Below are positions 37,456 to 50,171 of a stretch of DNA of 64,000 nucleotides, piece by piece. Under the pieces are notes generated by a model. The model saw only the letters and a list, made by a program, of their open reading frames with translations, was not told where the DNA came from and searched no databases. Every line of letters begins with the position of its first letter. The first letter of the stretch is position 1. A program made the translations under genes and the position numbers. The stretch comes from Campanula takesimana (Eukaryota; Streptophyta; Magnoliopsida; Asterales; Campanulaceae): NCBI GenBank assembly GCA_026119855.1, contig JAOWBW010000159.1, forward strand, positions 690,026 through 754,025. The letters run 5' to 3'.

Positions 37456-40400
37456 TCAAGACAATATGTAGCTCGAGACTGTAACATCTGCAGCTGAAGC
37501 AGTGTGAATGTAGACGAATTCGATGCTTTTACCAGCTCCCAAAGCACTTATCCATGATGGGAAAACGTACGAATCACCGTACTTTGTCAGGCCCCACAGA
37601 GGACCGTAAAGCTTGTTTACTGACACCTTGAGATTTCTGACAGTCTTGTTTGATTTGTTGGTTACGGTCACAGCGTATCTGTAGTAAGTTTTCCCTTCGA
37701 AAACCCATGAAGAGGTTGCCTTTTGTGTGATTTCAATTGGAGCTGAAGATGTCACTGCGGAAAATAAAGTGTCAGTCACCCCTTGATGAAGCATCCCAAA
37801 CTCGGGCGTTCGAGAAGAAAATATAGTCCCTCTGTCCGGAAAGTTTATCATATTTGACTTTTTATAGTCAACTCACCTTAACTTTGACATAAGATTGGTG
37901 TCAATCTAATGATCACAATGAAATTCTAAAAATTGTAATTAATATAAATCAATTAGTGATTTATCAATTACAATATTTAGAATTTCACTAGGATGATTTA
38001 ATCGACATCAATATTTGGTCAAAGTTCATTTGTATTGACCATAAATGTCAAATAGGACAATTTTCTGGACGGAGGGAGTATTAAAAACAGTTTTCCTTGT
38101 TCATTTCCAAATTTTACCTGGAGCTGGAGTTACTTTAGCTTGTGAAGATGGCTTCTGTTGAGAAACAGCGGATTTAGGAGCAGGAAGTTCAACTGCAAGC
38201 AAATCAAATAGTTAGATTATTATGATCCACAAGAACGCATTATAATTGTGTTAGAATTACGTATTTTACATATATTTCTTAAAAAAAAAAAAATGTATAC
38301 GAAAAAGTACCTGGAAGGAGCTGATTATAGCCACCATGACCTGCATTAAGCCTAGCCAATACTCCAAGAAGAGGAGCATTGTTATAAGTAGCAGGTTCAG
38401 TTTGCTCGTAATTATTTCTCTCATCAGCGAAATTATCATAAGCATCGGGCCCACCAACAATGGCGCCCATAAGAAGATTCGGGTCACTAGCTTTCCTACT
38501 GTACCATGTAGCATAACCACCTCGGCAACTAACAAAAGACGGGTTAACCTTAATCGAAACAATCGAGGAACCACGGTGGTGCACTTGTCGTGGGTAGTTG
38601 TTTCCATAACCAACCATGTAACTCGTTGCTCTCGGGTTGTCACCAAGAATGTAATCCACCTGACGATTCAATACAAAGACACGATTAAACATTACTCAAA
38701 ATAGTTACTCCCCTCAATCCTAGAAAGATTGTCCCATTTGATTTTTAATGGTCAGCACAAGCAAACTTTGGCATAATATTAATGTTAGTATAAATATCCA
38801 AGTGAAATTCTTAAAACTGTGTTATTGATGAACTTCATTGGGTTGATCAGATTGACATAAATGTTTGGTCAAAATTCGATTGTGCTACCATAAAAATCCA
38901 AACTGGCATTGAAATATACCTGAGACTTGGCGAATGAGAGGAGCTCAGCGGGGGCCACAGAGCCGGAAGCGCATTGTAAATTCTTCCGGGCGGAGGTTAA
39001 GTAGTCGGAGTAGACTGTAGCGAGGAATGAGGCACTTGTAACAAACTGTAAATTGTTCCATCTTTGTTTGAAAATTAGGCCTCCTGGAGTTTTCTGTACA
39101 TTTTGAGTGCTTTTTCCCATGATTGAACACATGAAAAACTCTGCTTTCTTTTGATACTTTGCAAACTCTTGTGTGTTTTTGCCCGCTTTCCCTTGCATTA
39201 AAATCTGCATTTTGATCCAAATAGTTTAGCTAATAGCCCATTCTAAAGAAGTCCACACTTTTGTTATTCTAAGCCCATATGATTGGCCCGGAACCGGGCC
39301 CACAACTTATCACCCTTGATATTTTTCTCAATTATTCAACCTTCAATAATTTAAACACGGATTGTACTTCTAATAGTCCCCGGTCCCACCAAAATAAACT
39401 TCATACTTTTTTTTATCAGTGTTACGAAGTAATTTTGAACAATTTTTTTTTAATCTGATTCAATTATACTGTTAATGAAAATCCAAAACTTATTATTGAT
39501 TCACCATCCAATAATACTATCAATAACAAGTTTTAAAATTTCATTAGTACAATTAAATCAACCTAAAATTATTGCTCAAAGTTTTAAAAAAAATACCTGA
39601 GCAACAAGGGTCTGAACACCAGCATACTTAACATCCCAACCAAATTCAGTCATAGCCCATCCGGTCCCACCGAGGTTATCACCATTGTCACCTAGGTAAT
39701 TCAAGTAGTACTCTTTGTTTGTTGCCTTGTACATCCAAGCAGCTCCCCACAACAATTCATCCTAAATATGAAAAAAAAAATAGAAATTAATTACAATTAG
39801 AGAGGGTAAAAATGTAATTTAATGTACAGAACAAGATTGAGAGATTTGATAACCTACAGCGTATCCACTGACTGATCGGTAGTACTTCTGAGCTATGGTG
39901 ATGCTTCCATCGTATTTGCCTCTGTACTTGTCTGCAAACTCAAAGAGCTGAAAATAGGGAAAATAAACTTATGTTAGAGGGGTAAATTTGGAAATAGAAG
40001 TTTAAAAATGGAATTTAGGCTGGTAGGGAAAGGGGGATTGTTAGGTGGTGGCGAGACCACCCACAGATTTCTGTTCTCCTTTCCTAAAATAAAGGATTTG
40101 ATGGTTGAGATCTGATTGATTGTACAACAGATCTATACGGTGCAAGCGCATTACCCGTGATAGACGGGTAAATCCTTCCAACCACGATCCTATTTGTGAG
40201 GTGGTTAATGTTTGACACAAACGGTATCACGCATGAGAGGGGTTTTATCATGTATAAAACCGTCTCACTCAAGACTTTTTCTTAATGTTTAGCATAAATA
40301 AAGCCACCAAACAACGCCACTAATATAAATAAATACTTTTTCCGTTCCAAAATAATCCTCACGTTTTTTTTGCCCTTGCTACGAATGAGCTTTTAGCAAT

Positions 40401-43400
40401 AATTTTAGGTTTGATTGAATTATTCTAATGAAAATCTAAAACTTGTTATTGATACTATTGTTGATGGTCTGTCAAATACAAGTTTTAGATTTTCATTAAT
40501 ATAACTAAATCAAACTAAAATTATTGCTCAAAATTCTTTCGTAGTAACGGCGAAAAAAGTATGAAGATCATTTTGAGACGGAAGGAGTAGGTTATACTAA
40601 GAAATTACGTTCGTCTTTTAAAAAAAAAAAATACTACCAGGAACAAATACTAATGTTTAAAATGATTTGTCAATAATTTAACTATGTATTTAACCCAATT
40701 ATTTAATAAATTCAAAATATTTAAGAGAAATATTTTAAAATGTTATATGGATTAAAAAAACCCTCAACTATTTTTGGTTGGATTTTCATTATAATATCAA
40801 GTGACCCATATCGATCCATATTTGCCGGCACGAGTAATGATCATAAACGCATGTGATTAATGAAAAATTTCAAATTATAACCTTTTATTGAGAAGATATC
40901 CTAAATTATACCTAAGGCCTACTATCAAGTAGTGGCCTATTTTTTGGAAATGACTTTAATTTGGAAAAGTTATAAATGTAATGATGAATATTCTCAACCC
41001 AATGTTATATTTTAACGACATCCATCAACGGAATTAAATTGTTGTCCCTTTGATCTGAGTCGAGATCTCCTGTACCACTTTTGTGTGCCACTATGTATCA
41101 CTTGTAATCCAACCATTCACACGTTTGCAAAATATTACTATAATACCAATATCAATAACTGTGAGCCATTAGATCACTTGTTGCACATGAAGTGGTACAC
41201 AAAGTGGAACAGAGGATTTGGACTCCCTTTGACCCCTAATTTTCTTTTAGAAATTTAAGCGTACACATTTATTTTGTGGCACATATGTCAATTTCTTTCA
41301 TGGGTCTTTCTTAACGAGTTTCATTTTTTTTAAAGTGCAAAACAATGACTCAAATTGTAAATATTCGTATCAAATGATCTTTCATGTTTAAAATGCAAGC
41401 TTTAATTAGTGGCTAAAAACACTTTATAGAGCTCAATGCTTATGTTTATGATGTACAATGTTTATTAGTAAGTACAATAATTGTAATTTTTATTATAAAA
41501 AATTTAAGGCTACTGATTTTTTATGCTACTGCTAAAAATGTTTCTTATGATGTCCTATCTAAGAAATAAAAAGAGGGATCCGGCTCTAAACTTCAAAGAT
41601 TGTGTGAGACTTGACTGTTTCACTGAGCCATATTTTTTAAAGTAAATAATATTTTTAAAAATTGTAATAATAAAAGTAATTATTAGTGAAAAATGAATGA
41701 TTATTAAAAGACTACTTTAAAAATTCATCAATTAATAATTCTCAATATTTTTTTATAATCAAAATTTATAAAATATTTAGTGGCTCTGTGGTGACATTTT
41801 TAAGAATAATTGAGTGAAGTTGAGTCACTTTATGGGATTCTTAGGTAAAGTCATTTGTTGTTGGAGAATAGTTTCGATTTAACCCCTAGTAGTCAAAAGT
41901 ATGAAATCTGTGTCTATAAATGCGACCATGTCTGCTAACTTACACTGGCAACAACCACCCTGACAAAAAGTGATTATCAAGCATAACTGCCCATTTACTC
42001 CAACCGCTTAGCTAACATGAACCCCTCACACCACCACTTTTTCTAACATGCGCTAATTGATACTCCCTCCGTCCCGGAGTAAAAGTCTCACCCCTCATTT
42101 GCAGGCGTTTAATAAATATTGGATGTGATGTAAATGTTGTGAGTGTAAAAGTAAAGTATGAGAGAGAATGAATGGGAGAGAATAGTGAATTGATCGGTGT
42201 TGTGAGTATAAAAGTAAAATATGAGAGAAAATGAGTGGGGTGGATAGTAAAGATTCTTTGTCATTTTAAGAATGAGAGTCTTATTTTAGGACGGACCAAA
42301 AAGGAAAATGAGACTCTTGAGAGATGGAGGGAGTACTACTACAATTTTACTTACTATTTTAGTTTTCTTTTGAGCGTGAGAAAACAAAAGCGAGACACAC
42401 TTGAGTGGGTCTGGCAAAGACAAAAAAATGTGAAGCTTTTGATGAACTTTAAACCTGAACTTAAATTCTTAATTTTTTTTTGCTAATGAATAATAATTTA
42501 AGTTAGTCTCTTTGTCGTAAAGGTCTTAGATTTGATACGCCTGTTAGCTAGAATTGAATTAGGTGGGTTAAGTTTTTTTTAAAAAAAATAATAAGTTAAA
42601 GCTTTTGAGGTGCAATTAATACTCACATCAGAAGCATGGCTAAGTAGCTTGTTGGCATATGCGGGGTTGTACCGGCGGAACACCATGGAAGCGGCAGCCA
42701 TTGCGGCGGCGGTCTCTCCGGCGAGGTCAGATCCAGGGTTACTTTGGTCAATTCTGTAAGCTGCCCGGGATGTCGTCATGTCCTCGGGCCTTTGCCAACA
42801 GTAATGGTCAGTGTTACCATCACCAACCTATTCACCAAATCAACATCAATTCATTATTTCCAAAAAGAGACACAAATTAATACTAGTAGTGTAGTTTATA
42901 CGATTATTAACTTTAATTATGAACTTTACCACTTGATCGAAAACAAAGTATTATTAGCAAAAGTTCATAATTTGACGGTCAAAAGAAACGAAATATTTGC
43001 AACTAGAAATTAGTTAAAGTTCCATAAAACTTTAGCCGCCCATAACTTTATTTTTCAGTAAAGCTAATATTATGTCAATTTAAATGAAAGTTTTGATCCG
43101 AATAAAACTTTGGAATTTATCTTAAACTTAATGTTTATTTTCAATTAAAAATTAATTTTAAATGACACTAAGACATTCATTGAGAGAAGGACAAAGATTT
43201 TTCTAAAAAATCATTTATTTTGATTTTTTAAAAAAAATAGACATTCATATTTAAAAGGACATAGATAGATTACTACTCCTTCTGTTTCATAATACATGAC
43301 GTTTTAGGAGCAATTTTTTGTTCCAAAATATTTGACGTTTTACTATTACCAAGAAAGAATTAATCTTGTTTACCTATTATACTCTTATTCATTAATTGTG

Positions 43401-44261
43401 AACTATTTATTGTATAAGTATTTAAATGCCTAGGTAATTGGATACTTTTAGGGACACATATGTCTTTTTAATATGTATTAATTGCATTTTTTTTTAATTG
43501 AAGAGGGGTAAAATGGGAAGTTGGCAAGTCAAAAAAAGGATACCTCTCCATAGAGAACATGGGATTGAGGGTGAGCTTTGAGGAGGTAGTCAGTGCCCCA
43601 CTTAACAGCATCCATGGCATTACCAAGTTCACCACTTGCAGCCATTTGCTTGCCATACTCCAATATGCTCCACGACATCATTGTCACTGTGAATGCCATT
43701 GGCAACCCAAATTTCACATTGTCCCCTGCATCATAGTATCCTCCAACTAGATCCACCTAAACAACAACAAAATTCAAATTTCTTTCCATTAATCCCAATA
43801 ATTTTGCAGTTAATTAAAATTGTTAAAATCCCACAATTTCAATATATACCCAGATGGATTTCTGAGCTCAATATGAATTTCTGATGATTATAAGATATAC
43901 CCAGATGGATTTCTGAGCTAAATATGAATTTCTGATGATTATAAGATATACCCAGATGGATTTATGAGCTAAGAATTAACGAATTTCCAAATTTGGATGA
44001 AAAAAATGTGGGGGAAAAAGCAAAAAAAAAAAAAAAACAGAGGAATTAACATACCCCACTAGCCTTGCCATCCATGAGACCAGAATGGCCTCTCCATTTA
44101 ACCCTTTGGTTACTGGGAAGGTAACCAGATCTTTGAGCTTCAAAGAAGAGAATGCCCTTAGTGAGTGCTTGCCCATAGTCATGGCCAGCCATGGCAAATG
44201 GGAGAATCCCACATACCAAAAACAGAGTCGCAATTGAACAGAGTCTCACAAACTTCTCCAT
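37456..44261 (-). CDS. GH9C: Endo-beta-1,4-glucanase, GH9 class C with CBM49, 9 exons
   Basis: Exons in transcript order (minus strand): 44261-44055, 43756-43544, 42827-42627, 39947-39858, 39761-39597, 39204-38920, 38659-38311, 38192-38118, 37754-37456; 627 aa. All junctions are GT-AG and in frame. A signal peptide spans about residues 1-25 (cleavage after AMA), so the enzyme is secreted to the wall. The GH9 catalytic domain includes YYDAGDNVKFGLPMAF with Asp78 and Asp81 (catalytic base region), HYCWQRPEDM, PRQVHHRGSS with His414-415, and DERNNYEQTEPATYNNAP with Asp466 and the general acid Glu475. A Pro/Ser/Gln linker (exon 8) joins a C-terminal domain of about 100 aa with TYYRYAVTVTNKS, LYGPLWGLTK and FVYIHTA, matching CBM49, a cellulose-binding module. 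There is no N-terminal membrane anchor, which separates it from KORRIGAN-type class A. It likely acts on cellulose or related glucans during wall remodelling. Length fits the class. Confidence 0.95.
37826..38078. mobile_element. Stowaway MITE in GH9 intron 8
   Basis: Runs from TA-GTCCCTCTGTCCGG to CTGGACGGAGGGAG-TA (38079-38080), with subterminal TTTGACTTTTTATAGTCAA and TTGGTCAAAGTTCA. The family matches those at 11870, 11989 and 60266. Confidence 0.8.
38708..38900. repeat. Decayed Stowaway in GH9 intron 6
   Basis: TACTCCCCTCAATCC at left and TTTGGTCAAAATTCGATTGTG at right follow the family pattern of the 37826 element, but the right terminus is missing. Confidence 0.5.
40336..40587. mobile_element. 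Stowaway-type MITE in GH9 intron 3
   Basis: CTTTTTCCGTTCCAAAATAA after TA to TTTTGAGACGGAAGGAG before TA. Contains CAATAATTTTAGGTTTGATT and its complement. The same subfamily occurs at about 46959-47176. Confidence 0.75.
41060..41225. repeat. Inverted-repeat fragment in GH9 intron 3
   Basis: CCTGTACCACTTTTGTGTGC near 41069 is matched by the complement-like ACATGAAGTGGTACACAAAG near 41190, enclosing about 120 bp. Probably a small MITE; bounds are not fixed. Confidence 0.4.
42063..42333. mobile_element. Stowaway MITE in GH9 intron 3
   Basis: Ends CTCCCTCCGTCCCGGAG and GAGAGATGGAGGGAG flanked by TA (42061-42062, 42334-42335). The body carries two GTTGTGAGTGTAAAAGTAAA-like blocks. Confidence 0.85.
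43844..43975. repeat. 51-bp tandem repeat in GH9 intron 1
   Basis: Unit beginning TACCCAGATGGATTTCTGAG repeats with exact period 51 (CAGATGG at 43851, 43902, 43953), about 2.4 copies with very few differences. Confidence 0.9.
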
Positions 44262-44470
44262 TATTCAAATAGTTTTCACAAATTGAGCTATTAAAAATGC
44301 AATTCAGATCTATAGAAATCAAATTGACTAGAATTACAATGTTGGTTTTTGGTTTATCAGATAGAGAATACTGATAAACCAACTGTGTGTTTGTGTGTGT
44401 GAGAGAGAAGGGAAGATGGAAGGAGTTGAGGGAGAAATGAGCAGCTTGAAGGTCAGTATATATGGAGGGA
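44262..44470 (-). promoter_or_regulatory. GH9 core promoter and leader
   Basis: On the minus strand a CCATATATACT box at 44455-44465 lies about 195 bp before the ATG, in TATA-box position if transcription starts near 44430. The leader is rich in CT/CA tracts. Confidence 0.5.
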
Positions 44471-45986
44471 GGGGAAGGAAGGTGCCAATAGTTGTGAAAA
44501 ATGGCAGGGATTATTTAATGCTGTTTGAAGTTTATTGTTTTATTTTTTTTAATTGACTTTAATTTTTCTTTTAAAAAAAATATTTTTTATTTTCTTCTTC
44601 TATTTTGAGATGTTTGAAATTAACGGCAGAGAGAGAGAATGGGAGATATATCATAGCATAGCATAGGCATGTGGGTTTGTTTGGGAAGAGTCGGTGTGAC
44701 TTGAACTGAAATTATCAGTAGCAAATTAGGCAGGAAATTAATGCATAAAACACGGAAATATAAAATAAATGGAAAAGTATGCATTTATTTTTTCTTTTAC
44801 TAATTTAATGTGAATTGTCATAATTGACCTTGAGCTTTTATTTGAATGACAGGTTTCAACACTGTAGAAGGGATTCAACTTTAAGAGAACTAAAAAGTTG
44901 ACCGATTGGTAAAAATTCCATTTGCAAATTTTGACTTCTATTAAAGCTTCTTTAACCTAGTAACTTGAAATCAGAAAGGTTAATGCAAATGATTTCATGG
45001 TTAAAGTTTAATATAATGACGTTTTGGTTGGTTTAAATGTTTTAGTAGTTTTTTACTTTGAGAAGAAAAATGATTGAAATACTTTATTGACATCTCCCTT
45101 CTTTTCCTTTTTATTCATAACAATGATCAAAAGGATAAGGACGTACCATTACATTCATTTCATTTAAGAGCTGATTTTTTTTTTATTATTATTTTTTATA
45201 ATTAAAAAAATTGCATGTTGCTGTTGTTGTTTTTTTTTTTTTTTAAAAAAATAACTATTGAATTATTTTAACGACTGCACTGTATCTGAATTTCATCAAA
45301 ATTTTCAACTCTCACTGAAAAAATATATTTTAATTATTTTATTGATTGTACAATAAAATAAAATCAAAGTTGACATGCCTATCTGTAGGCACCCCATTTC
45401 AAACCAATTATGTGAAATTGAATGATCGTCCAGTTTTATGTATTTTTGTTACATTTTGGTGTCTTTCGTTAAATCTCTATAAGTTATTTCGTTAAATTTC
45501 ACATGTCATCGGTTTTCAATTAAGTTTCTAATGTCACCAAGTCTTTCGTTAAGTTTCTGATAGATTTTCATCAAAAGACGAAAAACCTGGTGTTCATCAG
45601 GTGTCGCACAACTCTTAGTTTTCACCGCCACCGCGAGACCGGTCATAAAATTGCGAGTTGAGTGTTTAACTATTTTCCGCGAAGTAACTTAACTCTCAAC
45701 CCCAAAATTTAGATTTTGTTATGCTTTTATTATAACTAAACATAGGTTGCCGTTTATGTAATTTTAACAGCACAAACACCATCATCATTATAACTAGTTA
45801 GTGACCCGTCGATACTCGACGGGACATAATAAAAGTCATTAATTATAAATAACATATATATACGTTTAAAAAAATTAATAAAATTGTTTACCAAGTTTAA
45901 TTCTATTCTCATCTCCTTGATTCTCGTAAAATGATTCTTGTAACCTTATTATCTATAGTATATGAAATCTTTAGAAGAGTAATACT
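44471..45986. other. Upstream region of the GH9 gene, no gene seen
   Basis: AT-rich, with poly-T runs near 45180-45250. A short perfect hairpin CCCGTCGATACTCGACGGG lies at about 45806-45824. Nothing codes here. Confidence 0.5.
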
Positions 45987-46760
45987 TGTTATGCAATTAT
46001 CACACATCTACTAAAGAGAGAAACATATACCAGTATATAGATTTGAGGACCTACTCTCCTTATCACCAATTGGTTGTAAGGTGGACCCTCTAATATAGTT
46101 TGTTGCCGGCTCGGGCTAGCCTATGTTCATACTTAGGTCTCTCTCTGCTTCTGACACATCTCTATTCCAAGACGGTATCAGAGGTACCAATCTATGTTGA
46201 CCTGATCGCTTCCACTGCTTTTATGGACCCTCTGCTATCTCTTCTATAAGGTCCACTACACGTGCAGGCCCAACAGCTCACGATGTTGCTCCGCATCACC
46301 CGATTAATAAGTCCACGTCGTAAGCATTAGCAAAGTCTGACTGTTTGGCTATACATGAGGGGGCGTGTTAGACAAATACTCCCTCCGTTTCATGTCACTT
46401 GAGACTTCGTTCCCTTTTCGTCTCTTTCACATTAGTTGAGACTGCCCAAAATAGTAAAGAATCTTTACTATTCCCCACTCATTTTCTCTTTTACATTACT
46501 TTTACACTCACAACACCAATCAACTTACTATTCCTCTCACTCATTCTCTCTCTTATTTAATTTTTCATACTCACAAACACCTCCTCCCACTATTTCCCTC
46601 TCTTACTTTCTTTAATTTGTGTGCGAAAATTTTTGGTCTCAAGTAACATGAAACGGAGGGAGTATACCAGATCTATTAAAGAGAGAAATACGGACTGGTA
46701 TATAGACTTGAGGAGTTACCCCCTTATCACCAATTGGATTTAAGGTGAAACCTTTAACAG
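45987..46760 (+). mobile_element. Candidate TRIM (miniature LTR retrotransposon)
   Basis: Left LTR about 45987-46169 (starts TGTTATGCAATTATC); then AGACGGTATCAGAGGTACC (46170 on), a tRNA-Met-type primer-binding site; a short internal region; a purine tract GAGGGGGCG at 46357-46365; then a right LTR starting TGTTAGACAAATA at 46366. The two LTRs share ACTAAAGAGAGAAA-like, TATATAGA.TTGAGGA and CTTATCACCAATTGG words. The internal region is under 200 bp and codes for nothing. The right LTR is interrupted by a Stowaway and ends against a TGGTGAAGCCA element, so the right terminus is lost. Confidence 0.6.
46379..46662. mobile_element. Stowaway MITE nested in the right TRIM LTR
   Basis: CTCCCTCCGTTTCATGTCAC to ATGAAACGGAGGGAG with TA at 46377-46378 and 46663-46664. 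The LTR sequence resumes directly after it (CCAGATCTATTAAAGAGAG). Confidence 0.85.
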
Positions 46761-46764
46761 TGGT

Positions 46765-46958
46765 GAAGCCACATAGTGCTTATGGAGGTTAGCTGACCCC
46801 CTTGGATTTTGAAGCTCTATGCATTTCACCCCCTTCAAATTATAATGATAGCATTTTTACTACTAAAAACATTAATTTTGACCCCTTTAATTATTGGAAA
46901 AAAATACACCACAAAAATAATTTCGACCCCCTTTAAGAAAAATCATAGCTTCACGCTT
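46765..46958. mobile_element. Fragment of the TGGCGAAGCCA MITE family
   Basis: TGGTGAAGCCACATAG, GACCCCCTTGGATTTT and TTTCGACCCCCTTTAAG match the reverse complement of the element at 3809-4069. The right end ATAGCTTCACG is degenerate. Confidence 0.55.
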
Positions 46959-47176
46959 TTTTGCCGTTAGTATGAATAAATTTGAGTAATAATTTTAGGT
47001 TGATATAATTATCGTAATAAAAATTAAAAAATTGTTATTGATAGTATTGTTGATGGTCTATCAATGACAAGTTTTAAATTTTCATTAATATAATTAAATC
47101 AACATAAACTCATTGCTCAAAGTTCTTTTATAATAACAGTGAAAAAAAATGTGAAAACATTTTAAGACGGATGGAG
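46959..47176. mobile_element. Stowaway-type MITE, left end truncated
   Basis: The right end TTTTAAGACGGATGGAG is followed by TA. The body AATAATTTTAGGTTGATATAA and complement match the element at 40336-40587. Confidence 0.6.
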
Positions 47177-48577
47177 TATTTACCTGCAAAACTAAAAGTT
47201 TTTTTAAGGTGCAGATTAAAAGTTTAGAAAATAGATAACTAAGATTTTCATACACTTTTGTTAAAATTTACAAAAGTAAACTCACAATTAGTGTGAAAAA
47301 TAATGGCAAGTTTTAATTCCTTACTTGAGTTTACAAAGTAAACTCATAATTAGAAAATTGAAATTCATTTGAATCATAAAATAAACATGCAACTAAATAA
47401 ATTTACAACACGCAAAAATATTATTGTAACGTAGATTAATTAAAAAAAAAAAAAAGATTTTCTGTAATGTTGTCATGGAAATGACTGTAGTAAAAAGGCT
47501 TTGGGCAAATAAAGTGACACATACTTGAATAGAGCCATTTAGATGTGAATGTCATACTTGAAATGTTTACACTGAGAAAGCACTACACCAAGATATGGTA
47601 TTCATAGAAAAATATAAACAGTATCTCAATAGCAGCATATTATTTGTTCTTTTGAAATTTTTATAAGGGTATTATCTTCTGATTGATAAACTAAAATAAA
47701 GGGAGCATTATTTGAAAATAAAAATTTGATTTATTAGTTTATTTTGATATTTCAATTAATTTTTTCAAGCCAATTGATTAGTCAATCAGATAGGAATGAG
47801 ATAGTTCCAAACTAACTATGTGACCATTTAAATCATTTTAGGATTTACCTACATCTCTAAAAATTTAAATAGTTTTATTTGATAGAGCTAACAGTTATTT
47901 AAAATTTTAAACCAGTTTTCTACATTTTTCATCCATGAAATTTCAACTAAGCTAATGCTGCCACGTGGAATAATGACGTGGAATTCCACGTGGGGCACTG
48001 TAGAATCATGAAATATCTCTGCTATATTATATATATAGATAATTAGATTACTTTTTATAAATTGTTTCACTTTATGCTTTAAAAAAATCCGAGCACAAAG
48101 ATTACGGAGATAATATTTTTGTTATAACGAAGCATTCAATACCTGTTTGATAAACGCAACGAAAGAGCAAATGATTATAAAACAAAAGTAGAATCAAATC
48201 ACATACAAGTTTAAATGGTTCACTATTATTGGTAAGCTACGTCCACGACAGAGGGGGAACATATTTATTACTATGCAGCAATAGATTACAAACTCAGACC
48301 GTGTAACAAACTTCTGTATAACATATATAAAACCAAAAAAAAATACACGAGCCTGATCAAATTCAAATATATACAGGATGTGTTTTAAATAGCATGTTTA
48401 GTAATACGAGATGAACACTAGATTCAGATACCATATCGAGAAATTAGCACTTCAAAGCGTTCTTGAATCACTGAAGAACACAGATCAAGCATTCTTGAAC
48501 AAATCAAACTAATCTCTCTCTCTCTCTCTCAATCTTGAATATTCAGAATTATTTTGGTTGCTAGGTTATTGCTACTA
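47177..48577. other. Non-coding spacer
   Basis: AT-rich, no gene seen. About 47960-47995 has three close ACGTGG/CCACGTGG words (G-box cores) in 36 bp. A CT microsatellite lies at about 48512-48530. Confidence 0.5.
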
Positions 48578-48846
48578 CCTCCGTCCTAGAGTATATGTAC
48601 ACTCTCCCATATGGATGGAGATAAAGAAATAGAAGTTATGTAAGTATTGTGAGTATGAAAAGTGATGTAGGAGAGATAAGGTGCGGTAGAAAATAGTAAG
48701 TTGATTGGTGTTGTGAGTATAAAAGTAAAGCGGAAGAGATAATGAATGGGAGGAATAGTAAAGATTTTTTATCATTTTAAAAAGTGGACATATACTCTGG
48801 GATGGACTAAAAAGAAAAGGACATATAGTGTAAGACAAAGGGAATA
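48578..48846. mobile_element. Stowaway-type MITE
   Basis: CCTCCGTCCTAGAGTATATG to the degenerate right end AGACAAAGGGAATAG. Internal GTATTGTGAGTATGAAAAGT and GTTGTGAGTATAAAAGT match the family at 42063. Confidence 0.65.
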
Positions 48847-49104
48847 GTATTTATCTAACCAAAACTAACCCTTAGGGAAACAGGAAACCTAGCCAAATTC
48901 ATAAATCAAACAGATTTGTTGTAAAAGAAAAAAAAAACGACCCATCTTTAAGTTTATCCGAGCTATGCGACCTACAAATTCTGAAACCAAATTTACGCCA
49001 ACAGTTTTTATTATAGAATATGGAAAGCGGAGTAGGATGTTGTGAGTATAAAAAAATGAGCAAGGGAGAGAAGGTGATTCAGGTAATAGTAATAGTAATG
49101 AATA

Positions 49105-49345
49105 CTCCCTCCGTTCCGGGTAAGTTGCAACATGGAAGGGGAAGCACAAAAATTAAGAAAGGAGGATAATGAGTGGTTGGGAGGAAGAGAGAGAATGAGT
49201 GGAGAATAATGAGTGGTTGGGAGAAAGAGAAAGAATAAGTGGAGGATTATAAAAGTAATAAAGAGTTTCCTTATTTGGCATTGTTGCAACTTAAGTGGAA
49301 TGCCCAAAATGGCAAATTGTTGCAACTTACCCGGAACGGAGGGAG
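49105..49345. mobile_element. Stowaway MITE with long perfect ends
   Basis: CTCCCTCCGTTCCGGGTAAG is matched by its complement at the right end, with TA at 49103-49104 and 49346-49347. The well preserved ends suggest a fairly recent insertion. Confidence 0.9.
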
Positions 49346-49913
49346 TACTAGTTAGTATGAGTGTGATATATGGAGCTCAATAAATAAAAAAGTTAAAAGT
49401 TTAGTGTAGCTAGGAATAGTGGAAGTTAAACCACATAGATTATAGATCCGATGTGTATACAGACACAGTTGTGAGGCACAACTATATCCACAACTAACAA
49501 AAATGCAGCGGAAATAAATAAGACAGAGATTAATCGTTTGTTGGATCAACTCCAGCAAACAATGCTTTGCACCAAAAAATGATTTCATTATTAAAATCTG
49601 ATTTACAAAAAGAAAACACAACTAGTGAAATAAGAAAAAATTAAAATACTATTGGAAACCCTATCTCTAGAATTTGAAAGAAATCAATGAACTGATGTTC
49701 ACAGAAGTTCACAACACAACTCTCAAAAACACTCTCGAGACTATACAGCAAGAATGCTCTGTCTTGGAATGCATACGACTCAATGTAGTTTCAATGTCTT
49801 CTTTTATAGCTTTGCAAGTCCATTTCATTTGAGTCTTATCTCTCATTGGATTGTGCAATCATATCCTATCTTCACTCTTATAGACTCATGCAAGACAAAT
49901 CCTACAAAAATAT

Positions 49914-50171
49914 TAATCCGTCCCTAAATGAGTGTCCATTTTCAAAAAATATTTTTCCCAAAATGAGTGTCTTTTTTTGACATAACTTTGCCCTTAAATA
50001 TTATTTTTTTCGAAAAAAATTTCACCGGTCACTTTATACTTGCAAAACTAAATGTTTGGAAAGGAGATTACAAGATTATATATGAATCTTTACCACCAAA
50101 TTGTACAAAAAGTTGAGAATTTCAGATGTCTCTTAAAATGAAATTTGGACACTCATTTAGGGACAGATGTA
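49914..50171. mobile_element. Inverted-repeat MITE
   Basis: CGTCCCTAAATGAGTGTCCA at left and GGACACTCATTTAGGGAC at right are complementary. The internal part is AT-rich. Confidence 0.75.

Noticed and set aside
45800..45830. CCCGTCGATACTCGACGGG hairpin as a Helitron 3' end
   Set aside because: No CTRR terminus follows at the right distance and no 5' TC end was found, so a Helitron cannot be supported.
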